Shown: in pieces, positions 25,039 through 33,343 of the stretch
Layout: every line of letters starts with the position of its first letter
Position numbering within the stretch: the first letter of the stretch is position 1
NCBI GenBank assembly: GCA_963728075.1
Contig: CAVSIP010000003.1
Coordinates: 496,001 to 560,000 of the forward strand
Direction of reading: 5' to 3'
Origin: CAVSIP01 sp963728075
GTDB lineage: Bacteria; Actinomycetota; Actinomycetes; JAFAQI01; DASSKL01
DNA: 64,000 nt
The notes under the pieces: model-generated
Seen by the model: the letters and a program-made list of their open reading frames with translations, nothing else
Database searches by the model: none
Told to the model about the DNA's origin: nothing
Made by a program: the position numbers and the translations under genes

Positions 25039-28000
25039 GTGCGCCGCCTGCCCGCCACCCTGCTCGCCGTCGCCGTCCTGCCGGCGTCCATCGCCCTGCC
25101 GGTGCTCGCACCGGCGGCGCCGAAGCCGCACCCGGTCCCACCGACCGTGCGCACGCTGGCGGTGGCCGCGGCTCCCGTCGCGCGGCCCCAGGTCGCCGGC
25201 CCGGGCGCCACGGCGGTGCAGAGCCGGGCGCGGACGGACGTCGGGCGGTTCGACCTGGTGGGCGCCCGCTGGGACGGCGGGACGCTGCCCGCCGGCGCGC
25301 GGGTGCAGGTGCGGGTGCACACGGACGGGGCCTGGACCGGTTGGACCGACCTCGAGCCCGGCGACGCGGCCCCCGACGACGGCAGCCCCGACGCCCGCCG
25401 GGCCCGCGCGCTCGGGCGTGCGACCACCGCGGAGCCGGTGTACGTCGGCACGGCCGACGGCGTGCAGACGCGGGTCGTCGGAGCCGGCGCGCCGGGCCAC
25501 CTGAAGGTCGTGCTCGTGGACGGCGGGCACAGTGACGCGGACGCCGCCCCGGGCGCGGGCACGCCCGCCGCCACCGCGTACGCCGAGGCCGGCCGTCCCA
25601 CGATCTACACCCGTGCGCAGTGGGGTGCCGACGAGTCCCTGCGCCGCTCGGCCTGCCCGGAGGGGCCCGAGTACGGCAGCACGGTGAAGGTGGGCTTCGT
25701 GCACCACACCGACACGGCGAACGGCTACTCCGCCAGCGACGTTCCGTCGATCATCCGGTCGATCTACGCCTACCACGTGAACGCCAACGGGTGGTGCGAC
25801 GTCGGCTACAACTTCCTCGTCGACCGGTTCGGCCGCATCTGGGAGGGCCGGTACGGCGGCATCGACCGCCCGGTCATCGGGGCGCACACCGGCGGTTTCA
25901 ACACCGACAGCTTCGGCGTGTCGGTCATCGGCAGCTACGGCTCGGCTCCGGCGTCGGGCGCGGCGATCTCCGCGCTGCAGCGGCTCTTCGCGTGGAAGCT
26001 GGGTCTGCACCACCGCGACCCGACCGGTAGCGGAACGCTCAGCGCCGGCTCGTTCAGCCAGTCGCACTGCGTCGTCGGCGGCCGGACGGCCGCCCCGTGC
26101 CCCCGCGGCACCACGGTGACCTTCCGCACGATCTCCGGTCACCGCGACGCCGACTACACCTCCTGCCCCGGCGACGCGCTCTACGCCCAGCTCGCCACCA
26201 TCCGCTCCGGCGCCCGCTCGCTCATCGGCACCGGTCTGGTCGACCCCTCGGTGAGCCCGCAGCGGGTCGCGTACGGCGACGGCCGGTCGGTGACGGTGCA
26301 CAGCGACGTCCTGTCGCCGGTGAGCTGGCGCCTCACCATCCACGACCACACCACCGGCGCGTTCGTGCGGTCGTACGCGGGCACCGCCAGCACGGCGTTC
26401 GACGTGAGCTGGGACGCGCACACCGGCCTCGGCACCCTCGCCCTGCCCGGTACCTACGACCTGCGCCTCGAGGCGTGGAACGGCAGCGGCACCGCGACCC
26501 CGTACGACGCCGTGGTCACGGTCACCGGGCCCGGCGGGGTGACCGCGTCGACGGACCCGGCCGCACCGCTGTCGTGGCGGCTGGCGAACCCCGGTGGGGA
26601 CGGCTCGTCGTCGACCGAGCAGTTCGGCACCGGCGCGCACCCGGTGGTGCTCGCCGCCGACTGGGACGGCACCGGAGTGGACCGGCCGGCCGTCGTCGAC
26701 GTCGCCGCCGGCAGCTGGCGGTGGACCCTGCCCGGCAGCGGTGACGTGCCGGGTCAGGTCGCGACGTTCGGGACGGCCGACTGCCTCCCCGTCGCGGGTG
26801 ACTGGGGCGGGCAGGGCCGGGCGACGCCCGGGGTCGTCTGTGCGGACGGGGACACCTGGCGCTGGCAGCTGGCCTCCTCCTTCGACGCCGGTGCGCCGAC
26901 CACCGTCGTGCGCTGGGGCAGCACCGGGGGCTACCCGGTCGTCGGCGACTGGAACGGCGACGGGACCAGCACCCCCGGCATCGTGACCCCCACCCCGGAC
27001 GGCCTGTCCTGGGCGCTCACGGACACCCTCGCCGACGGCGCGCCGGTGACCGACCGGTTCGTCCTCGGGCCGGCGGGCGCGACGCCGGTCGTCGGTGACT
27101 GGGACGGCGACGGCCGCAGCGGAGCCGGTGCCGTCTCCGGCGCCGGGACCGACCTGCGCTGGCAGCTGGCCAACGACGTCACCACCGGTGCGCCGGTCAC
27201 GACGCTCACCTTCGGCAGCCTCGGCGAGCTCCCGGTCGCCGGTCGGTGGACCCTCGGGGCCCCCGCCACGGCCGGCACCGTCACGCTGCCCGTCCGCGCG
27301 GTCTCCACGCCGGCCACCGGGGACGCGGCCCAGCAGCCGTACACCACGACCCGACCGCTGTCACCGAACCAGGTCACCTGGCGCGAGGGCGCGGCCAACA
27401 CCGATGCCACCACCGTCGCCCAGTTCACCTACGGCCCCGCCGCGGCCCGCACGGTCGTCGGCGACTGGGCCGGCCAGGGGCGCCAGACGATCGGGGTCGT
27501 GGACCAGGTCGACGGGCAGTGGCGCTGGCGGCTGTCCGGGGTCAACAACGGCGGCGCGCCCGCGCTGACCTTCCTGTACGGCCCGACCCGCTGCCGGCCG
27601 GTGGTCGGGGACTGGGACGGCAACGGCACCACCACCCCCGGGCTGGTCTGCGCAGAGCACGGGCTGTGGCGCTGGCGACTGTCGAACGTCAACGCGGCCG
27701 GCCGGCCCGCGCTGGACTTCACGTACGGCCCGGACACGACGACCCCGGTCGTGGGGCGGTGGGCCGGCGGCCGGACCGGCGTGGGTGTCGTACGCACGCG
27801 TGACGCCCAGCTGTACTGGCAGCTGCGCGACTCCGCGTCGCCGGGCGGCGCGAACCACGTGTTCTTCTACGGCGGGGGCGGCGACACGCCGGTCAGCGGC
27901 GACTGGAACGGCGACGGCCGTGACACGGTGGGTGCGCTGCGACCGTCCGGTGACCGCTGGCTGTGGCAGCTACGGGACGCCCTGAGCGGTGGCGCGCCCG

Positions 28001-28116
28001 CCCTGCGGGTGCGGTTCGGGACGACGGACGGAGGGCCGGTGACCGGCGACTGGAACGGTGACGGAGTCACCACCGTCGGGCTGGTGCAGCCCCGTACGGC
28101 GGCAGGCGGCCGATGA
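25039..28116 (+). CDS. Secreted N-acetylmuramoyl-L-alanine amidase (PGRP type) with about ten C-terminal repeats
   Basis: 1025 aa, GTG start and a signal peptide (residues 1-28). The amidase_2/PGRP domain spans about residues 190-395. It has all four expected zinc/catalytic positions: first His in VGFVHHTDTANG, Tyr in CDVGYNFLVDRFGRIWEGR, His in ISGHRDADY and Cys in TSCPGDALY, so it should be an active zinc amidase cleaving MurNAc-L-Ala. From about residue 500 follow roughly ten units built around GDWNGDG-x-x-TPG with Trp-rich partners (WRWRLSNVN, FTYGP), a beta-rich, possibly calcium-binding repeat. The same repeat ends the next protein, with which this gene overlaps by 4 bp. Role: remodelling of peptidoglycan, with the repeats probably as wall- or glycan-binding scaffold. 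Confidence 0.9.
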   Translation: MRRLPATLLAVAVLPASIALPVLAPAAPKPHPVPPTVRTLAVAAAPVARPQVAGPGATAVQSRARTDVGRFDLVGARWDGGTLPAGARVQVRVHTDGAWTGWTDLEPGDAAPDDGSPDARRARALGRATTAEPVYVGTADGVQTRVVGAGAPGHLKVVLVDGGHSDADAAPGAGTPAATAYAEAGRPTIYTRAQWGADESLRRSACPEGPEYGSTVKVGFVHHTDTANGYSASDVPSIIRSIYAYHVNANGWCDVGYNFLVDRFGRIWEGRYGGIDRPVIGAHTGGFNTDSFGVSVIGSYGSAPASGAAISALQRLFAWKLGLHHRDPTGSGTLSAGSFSQSHCVVGGRTAAPCPRGTTVTFRTISGHRDADYTSCPGDALYAQLATIRSGARSLIGTGLVDPSVSPQRVAYGDGRSVTVHSDVLSPVSWRLTIHDHTTGAFVRSYAGTASTAFDVSWDAHTGLGTLALPGTYDLRLEAWNGSGTATPYDAVVTVTGPGGVTASTDPAAPLSWRLANPGGDGSSSTEQFGTGAHPVVLAADWDGTGVDRPAVVDVAAGSWRWTLPGSGDVPGQVATFGTADCLPVAGDWGGQGRATPGVVCADGDTWRWQLASSFDAGAPTTVVRWGSTGGYPVVGDWNGDGTSTPGIVTPTPDGLSWALTDTLADGAPVTDRFVLGPAGATPVVGDWDGDGRSGAGAVSGAGTDLRWQLANDVTTGAPVTTLTFGSLGELPVAGRWTLGAPATAGTVTLPVRAVSTPATGDAAQQPYTTTRPLSPNQVTWREGAANTDATTVAQFTYGPAAARTVVGDWAGQGRQTIGVVDQVDGQWRWRLSGVNNGGAPALTFLYGPTRCRPVVGDWDGNGTTTPGLVCAEHGLWRWRLSNVNAAGRPALDFTYGPDTTTPVVGRWAGGRTGVGVVRTRDAQLYWQLRDSASPGGANHVFFYGGGGDTPVSGDWNGDGRDTVGALRPSGDRWLWQLRDALSGGAPALRVRFGTTDGGPVTGDWNGDGVTTVGLVQPRTAAGGR
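26611..28095 (+). repeat. Coding array of about ten DWNGDG-type repeats in the amidase gene
   Basis: About 45-55-residue units, each with a core like VVGDWDGNGTTTPGLVC, VGDWNGDGTSTPGIVT, SGDWNGDGRDTVGALR or TGDWNGDGVTTVGLVQ. Two units are degenerate (AGRWTLGAPATAGTVT and VGRWAGGRTGVGVV). Synonymous codons differ between units, so they are old duplications rather than recent tandem copies. Confidence 0.8.
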
Positions 28117-30218
28117 GCCGGCGGCTCGTCGCCGGGGTCCTCTCGGCGGTCACTGCTGCGGGTGTCCTCGCCGTCAGCGCCCCGCTGCCGGCGGGGGCCG
28201 CCGACTCTTGGCAGGTACCGCCGGGCGGGACCATTCACATCACCGGCCATGGTTGGGGGCACGGGCGCGGCCTCGCCCAGTGGGGTGCGCAGAGTGCCGC
28301 CAGCCAGGGCAAGGACGCCACGGCGATCCTGGACTTCTACTACCCCGGAACCACCGACCTCGTGCAGCAGTGGCCGCCGATCCGCGTGCTGCTGACGGCG
28401 TTCACCAACCGGGTGCCGCTGACCGGCACGCCCGACGTCACGGTGACCGACACCGCGACCAAGGCCTCGGCCACGCTGGACGCGGCCAAGACCTGGCGGC
28501 TGGCCCGCGACGCGAACGGCCTGCTCGTGCAGGACCAGCAGGCCAACGGCAGCTGGACCTCCGAGCCGCTGGCCGCGCCGACCGCCGCACAGCCCAACCC
28601 ACCGCGCGCCTTCGCCGGGCCGCTGGTCGTGACCACGTCCGACGCCGACAAGGGGGTCGTCGGCCTGGGCACCTCTCGCACCTACCGCGGCAGCGTCCAG
28701 GTGGTCGCCGACGCGAGCGGCACGAGCTTCCACGTGGTCAACACCCTGCCGCTCGACCGGTACCTGTACTCCGTCGTCCCCAGCGAGTCCCCGCCGTCGT
28801 GGCAGCCGGCGGCACTGCAGGCCCAGGCCGTCGCGGCCCGGTCCTACGCCGCGTGGCACCTGGCGAACCCGCGTGGCGCCGACTACGACATCTGCGACAC
28901 GACGGCCTGCCAGGTCTACTCGGGCACGTCCAGCGAGGCGGCGAGCACGACCGCCGCTGTCGACGCCACGGCGAACCGGGTGCGGGCCTACAACGGCAAG
29001 GCGATCTTCGCGGAGTTCTCCGCGTCCAACGGCGGCTGGAAGGCCGCCGGCACGGCGCCGTACCTGCAGGCGGGGCAGGACCCGTGGGACACCACGGCGA
29101 GCGGCGACCCGCGCCGGGACTGGACCTTCGACGTCACGGCGGCGACGCTCGAGAAGCTGTTTCCGGACGTCGGGACCCTGCAGTCGATCGCGGTCACCAG
29201 CCGGGACGGCCAGGGCGACTGGGGCGGCCGGGTCTGGTCCGTCGAGCTCGACGGCACGGACGCCACGGGTGCCGCCACGGCGGTGAAGCTCAACGGCGAC
29301 GTGTTCCGCCGCGCGCTGGGACCGAGGTTCTACTCGACGTACTGGACGGTCAGCAGCGTCCAGGCCGCCCCGGACTCCTCCGCGCCCTCCCAGCCGCCGA
29401 CGTCGACCGCCACGCCCACTCCCACTCCCACTCCCACCCCGACGCCCACTCCGACGCCGACCCCGACGCCGACCCAGCCGCCGCCGCTCACCTGGCGGGA
29501 GCTGTCCGCGAACACCGCCGACGCGCACGTCACCCAGTTCGGCTACGGCTCCGGTGACGTGGTGCCGATCGTCGGTGACTGGAACGGTGACGGCACCGTC
29601 ACGCCGGGTACGGCCCGGCTCGTCGGCGGCGTGTGGCGCTGGGAGGAGTCCGACGCGGCGGACGGCTCCCAGACCCGGCCAGCGTTCTCCTACGGGCCGT
29701 CGTGGTGCCGGCCGGTCGTCGGCGACTGGGACGGGAACGGCACGACGACACCCGGCCTGGTCTGCAACGACAACGGCGAGTGGCGCTGGCGGCTGTCCAA
29801 CGTCAACGGCACGTCGTCGCCCGCGCTGGACTTCCGCTACGGGCCGTCGTACGCCGTGCCGGTCGTCGGCGACTGGAACGGCGACGGCACGCAGACGCCG
29901 GGTGTCGTGCGAGCCGTGGGCGGCCAGCTGTACTGGCAGCTCAGTGACCACAGCGCGGCCGGCCGTCCGGCGTACGCGTTCTGGTACGGCCCCGCCGGCG
30001 CCCGACCGGTCGTCGGCGACTGGAACGGCGACCACCGGGACGGGGTCGGTGTCGCCCGCGACTACGGGTCGTCGCTGCTGTGGCAGCTGCGCGACGCGCG
30101 CTCCGGCGGCGCGCCGTCGGCCACGTTCCGGTTCGGCGCCCGCACGGACACGGTCGTGGCCGGGGACTGGAACGGCGACCGGCGCGCCACGGTCGGCACC
30201 CTGACGCCGCCGTCCTGA
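28113..30218 (+). CDS. Secreted SpoIID/LytB-domain protein with C-terminal repeats
   Basis: 701 aa, ATG overlapping the amidase stop (ATGA). Signal peptide residues 1-29 (VAGVLSAVTAAGVLAVSAPLPAGAA). Residues 45-57 have the GHGWGHGRGLAQWG motif. The SpoIID core includes YLYSVVPSESPPSWQPAALQ (with the Glu corresponding to the lytic transglycosylase acid) and AQAVAARSYAAW. A (Thr-Pro)10 linker (about 434-454) leads to five units of the same GDWNGDG repeat as in the amidase. SpoIID enzymes cut denuded glycan strands left by amidases. Pairing with a PGRP amidase therefore suggests sequential peptidoglycan degradation, here in a non-endospore-forming lineage. Confidence 0.92.
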   Translation: MSRRLVAGVLSAVTAAGVLAVSAPLPAGAADSWQVPPGGTIHITGHGWGHGRGLAQWGAQSAASQGKDATAILDFYYPGTTDLVQQWPPIRVLLTAFTNRVPLTGTPDVTVTDTATKASATLDAAKTWRLARDANGLLVQDQQANGSWTSEPLAAPTAAQPNPPRAFAGPLVVTTSDADKGVVGLGTSRTYRGSVQVVADASGTSFHVVNTLPLDRYLYSVVPSESPPSWQPAALQAQAVAARSYAAWHLANPRGADYDICDTTACQVYSGTSSEAASTTAAVDATANRVRAYNGKAIFAEFSASNGGWKAAGTAPYLQAGQDPWDTTASGDPRRDWTFDVTAATLEKLFPDVGTLQSIAVTSRDGQGDWGGRVWSVELDGTDATGAATAVKLNGDVFRRALGPRFYSTYWTVSSVQAAPDSSAPSQPPTSTATPTPTPTPTPTPTPTPTPTPTQPPPLTWRELSANTADAHVTQFGYGSGDVVPIVGDWNGDGTVTPGTARLVGGVWRWEESDAADGSQTRPAFSYGPSWCRPVVGDWDGNGTTTPGLVCNDNGEWRWRLSNVNGTSSPALDFRYGPSYAVPVVGDWNGDGTQTPGVVRAVGGQLYWQLSDHSAAGRPAYAFWYGPAGARPVVGDWNGDHRDGVGVARDYGSSLLWQLRDARSGGAPSATFRFGARTDTVVAGDWNGDRRATVGTLTPPS
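29412..29474 (+). repeat. Thr-Pro hexanucleotide repeat linker
   Basis: Twenty-one codons alternate Thr and Pro, (TP)10 plus T. The first part uses almost identical ACTCCC hexamers, the rest ACGCCG/ACCCCG variants. It forms the flexible linker between the catalytic and repeat parts of the SpoIID protein and could change length by slippage. Confidence 0.85.
29485..30210 (+). repeat. Coding array of five DWNGDG-type repeats in the SpoIID gene
   Basis: Units with cores VGDWNGDGTVTPGTAR, VGDWDGNGTTTPGLVC, VGDWNGDGTQTPGVVR, VGDWNGDHRDGVGVAR and AGDWNGDRRATVGTLT. The second is identical in protein to a unit of the upstream amidase (27600-27650) but differs in synonymous codons. Confidence 0.8.
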
Positions 30219-30222
30219 GCGC

Positions 30223-31257
30223 TCAGCGGGCGGCTGCCCCGTACGCCTGCAGCGTCGCCTCGGCGCAGCGCCGCCAGGTCCACTGGCGCGCATGCGCCCG
30301 GCGCTGCGCCGCCGTCGTCGGGCCGTCGTCGGCCAGGGTCGTGAGCAGCGCGTCGGCGAGGGCGTCGACGTCCTCGGGCGGGTGGTAGCGCGCATGCGGC
30401 CCGAGGACCTCGCGCATCGCGGGCACGTCGCCCACGACGGCGGGGACCCCGGTGGCGAACGCCTCCAGCGGCGGGATCCCGAACCCCTCGTACCGGCTCG
30501 GCAGCACGAAGCAGGAGGCCCCCGCGACCAGCCCCGGCAGGTCGGCGTGGGCGACGTAGCCGACCAGCTCGACGTTGGGCGGGACCTCGCCCACCGTCTC
30601 CCCCCACCCGGGCGGCCCGGCCACCACGAGCCGGGGGACGTCCTGCCCGGCCAGCGGCCCCGCGTACGCCGCGAGCAGGGTGCGCAGGTTCTTGCGCGGC
30701 TCGAGCGTGCCGACGAACAGCACGTACCCGCCGTCGTGGCGCGGCACCGAGAACCACTCGTCGTCCACGGCGTTGGGGGTCACTACGAGCCGCTCCGGCG
30801 GCACCTGAGGGTAGGCCTCGAGCAGCTCCGCGCGGACGGCGTGGCTGACCGTGCACACCGCTGCTGCGCGGCGCAGCGAGCGCGGCACCAGCTCGCGGTA
30901 GCGGCGCGACTCGGCGCTCACCCACTCCGGGTGGTGCAGGTAGGTGAGGTCGTGCACGGTCACCACGCCGCCGGCGCGCCGGGTGGGCGGCAGCACGTAG
31001 TTGGTCGCGTGGAACACGTCCAGCCGGCCGGCCAGCCACTCGACCGGCACCAGCTCCGTACGGGCCCACAGCTCGCGCAGCAGCCGGGCGGGGGCGCGCC
31101 GTCCGCCGAGCTCCCGCGCACCGCGCCAGGTGAACGGGACGGCGACGAGCTCGGGGGGGTCCGGCAGCGCGCGCAGGCCGGCGGTCAGACCGGCCACGTA
31201 CCGGCCGACGCCGGTGGGTCGGCCGAGCAACGGCGTCGCGTCCAGGCCCACCCGCAT
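30223..31257 (-). CDS. Glycosyltransferase family 4/1 protein
   Basis: 344 aa, ATG at 31257. It has a GT-B fold: MRVGLDATPLLGRPTGVGRYVAGL at the N-terminus, VVTVHDLTYLHHPEW, GYVLFVGTLEPRKNLRTLLAAY near residue 180 and the donor-binding EX7E region SRYEGFGIPPLEAFATGVPAV. It is of the WbaZ/mannosyltransferase-like group common in O-antigen and capsule loci. It is divergent from the Wzm gene, with 20 bp between start codons, and marks the left edge of the polysaccharide locus. Sugar donor and linkage cannot be read from sequence. Confidence 0.92.
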   Translation of the reverse strand: MRVGLDATPLLGRPTGVGRYVAGLTAGLRALPDPPELVAVPFTWRGARELGGRRAPARLLRELWARTELVPVEWLAGRLDVFHATNYVLPPTRRAGGVVTVHDLTYLHHPEWVSAESRRYRELVPRSLRRAAAVCTVSHAVRAELLEAYPQVPPERLVVTPNAVDDEWFSVPRHDGGYVLFVGTLEPRKNLRTLLAAYAGPLAGQDVPRLVVAGPPGWGETVGEVPPNVELVGYVAHADLPGLVAGASCFVLPSRYEGFGIPPLEAFATGVPAVVGDVPAMREVLGPHARYHPPEDVDALADALLTTLADDGPTTAAQRRAHARQWTWRRCAEATLQAYGAAAR

Positions 31258-31265
31258 GGCGTCCC

Positions 31266-31271
31266 TACACT
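31266..31271 (+). promoter_or_regulatory. Leaderless -10 element of wzm
   Basis: TACACT is followed by 6 nt and the GTG at 31278 in a 20-bp divergent gap, with no Shine-Dalgarno. Confidence 0.45.
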
Positions 31272-31277
31272 AACGCG

Positions 31278-32095
31278 GTGACCGCGCTGGCCGAGCTCGT
31301 CTCCACGCGTGAGCTGCTCGCCAACCTCACGCTGCGCGAGCTGCGGGGCAAGTACAAGCGCTCGGCGCTCGGCTGGACCTGGTCGCTGGTGAACCCGCTG
31401 GCCACCATGGCGATCTTCTCGGTCGTCTTCGGGTTCTTCCTCAAGGCGAAGCCGGACGCGGGCGACCCGAGCGGGCTGAACGTGTTCGCGCTGTGGCTGC
31501 TGTGCGGGCTGCTGCCGTGGAACTTCCTCGCCAACAGCCTCATGGGCGGCGATGCACGCGCTGGTCGGCAACGCCAACCTGATCAAGAAGGTCTACTTCC
31601 CGCGCGAGCACCTGGTCGCGTCGATGGTCGGCTCGCTGCTCGTCTCGTTCCTCATCGAGATGGGCGTGCTCGCCGTGGTGCTGCTGGCCTTCGGCAACAT
31701 GGTGCTGCCGTGGGTCGCCGCTCGTCGTCGTGGTGATGGCGGTGCAGACCGTGTTCGTGCTGGGCATCGCGCTCGCCGTGGCCGTCCTCAACGTGTACTT
31801 CCGCGACATCCAGCACTTCGTGGGCATCGGGCTGCAGGTGTGGTTCTACGCGACGCCGATCGTCTACCCGATCAAGTACGTCCGCGACGAGCTGGCGAAG
31901 TACCGCGCTGGTCATGGACGTCTACAACGCCAACCCCATGACCCAGTTCGCGACCGCCTTCCGCGACCTGCTCTACGACCTGCGCCTCCCGGCCGCCTCC
32001 ACCTGGGCCTGGATCGTCGGCTGGTCGCTGCTGTCCTCGTCGCCGGCTGGGCGGTGTTCCGCCGTCGCGAGGCGCGCCTGGCCGAGGAGCTGTGA
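31278..32095 (+). CDS. wzm: Polysaccharide ABC-2 exporter permease, frameshifted as sequenced
   Basis: Three frames together give one Wzm/TagG-type permease: LVSTRELLANLTLRELRGKYKRSALGWTWSLVNP, FFLKAKPDAGDPSG, NLIKKVYFPREHLVA, AVLNVYFRDIQHFVGIGLQVWFYATPIVYP, NPMTQFATAFRDLLYD and a last helix ending in FRRREARLAEEL. One-base insertions lie at 31551, 31720 and 31907 and a deletion after 32032. With them corrected the gene is 271 aa, normal for the family, with six membrane segments. Each indel sits at the third base of a Gly, Ala, Arg or Leu codon. It forms the membrane channel exporting a lipid-linked polysaccharide with the ATPase that starts 6 bp downstream. Confidence 0.87.
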
Positions 32096-32101
32096 TGCCG
32101 C

Positions 32102-33343
32102 ATGAGCGAGCCCGCCGTCGTGGTGGAGGGCGTGTCGAAGCGGTTCCGGCTCTACCACGAGCGCAACCAGTCGCTGAAGGCCACGGTCATGCGCCGGGGC
32201 CGGGCCAAGTTCGAGGAGTTCTGGGCGCTCAAGGACGTCTCGCTGCGAGATCGAGACCGGCACGACGTTCGGGCTCATCGGCGAGAACGGCTCGGGCAAG
32301 AGCACCCTGCTCAAGTGCATCGCCCGCATCCTCACGCCCGACTCCGGCAGCGTCGCGCACCGAGGGCAAGGTGGCGGCGCTGCTCGAGCTGGGGGCGGGC
32401 TTCCACCCCGAGCTGTCCGGCCGGGAGAACGTCTTCCTCAACGGCTCGATCCTGGGCCTGTCCCGCCGGGAGCTCGAGCGCAAGTTCGACGACATCGTCG
32501 GGTTCGCCGGGCTCGAGCGGTTCATCGACACGCCGGTGAAGAACTACTCGTCAGGGCATGTACGTCCGGCTCGGGTTCTCCGTCGCCATCAACGTCGACC
32601 CGGACATCCTGCTCGTCGACGAGGTGCTCGCCGTCGGCGACGAGGCGTTCCAGCGCAAGTGCGCCGAGAAGTTCAGCGAGTTCCGCCGCGGCGGCAAGAC
32701 CGTGGTCGTCGTCAGCCACGCCATGGGGCAGCTGCGCAACCTGTGCGACCAGGTGGCCTGGCTCGAGCACGGCGAGCTGCGCGAGACGGGCACGCCCGGC
32801 AACATCGTCGACGACTACGTGGGCGAGTCCCACCAGGCGCGCGAGCAGGTCACCGCAGGCGACGAGAACGCCGACCCGGCGCAGCAGCTCGGCTCGCGGT
32901 GGGGCTCCGGCGAGGCCAGGATCGAGCGCATCGAGCTGGTCGACGCCGACGGGGCGCCCACCAGCTCCGTCCGCACCGGCGACCCCGTCACCGTGCGGCT
33001 GCACTACGCGACGCGCGAGCCGGTTGAGCGGCCGGTGTTCGGCATGGCGGTGCACTCCGTCGTGGGGGTGGAGGTGACCGGCCCGAACACCAAGGACGCG
33101 GGCCAGGTGCCGGACCGCATCGACGGTCGCGGCGTCGTGGAGCTGCACGTCGATCGCCTGCTGCTGCTGCCCGGCACGTACGACCTGTCCGGCTCGGTCT
33201 ACGACTACAGCTGCCAGCACCCGTACGACCACCGCCACCGGGCGCTGCGCTTCGACGTGGAGCACGGCCGGCCCCGCGAGGAGCACGGGTTCATGTCCCT
33301 GGGCGGGCGCTGGCACGTGGACGCCGCGCAGGGCGTGGGTTAG
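32102..33343 (+). CDS. wzt: Polysaccharide ABC exporter ATPase with Wzt C-terminal domain, frameshifted as sequenced
   Basis: ATG 32102 to TAG 33343. Insertions at 32246, 32355 and 32557 break the first third; after correction it is 412 aa. Walker A is GLIGENGSGKST, the Wzt-type signature is YSSGMYVRLGFS, and Walker B is DILLVDEVLAVGD. From about residue 265 follows a Wzt_C beta-sandwich (ARIERIELVDADGAPTSSVRTG to HRALRFDVEHG). In O-antigen exporters this domain recognises the modified non-reducing end of the chain, so the system probably exports a fully assembled, capped polymer. The downstream half (after 32557) is uninterrupted, which argues against gene decay. Confidence 0.88.

Noticed and set aside
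29412..29474. CRISPR-like or noncoding tandem repeat
   Set aside because: The repeat is in frame and encodes an alternating Thr-Pro linker inside an intact gene.
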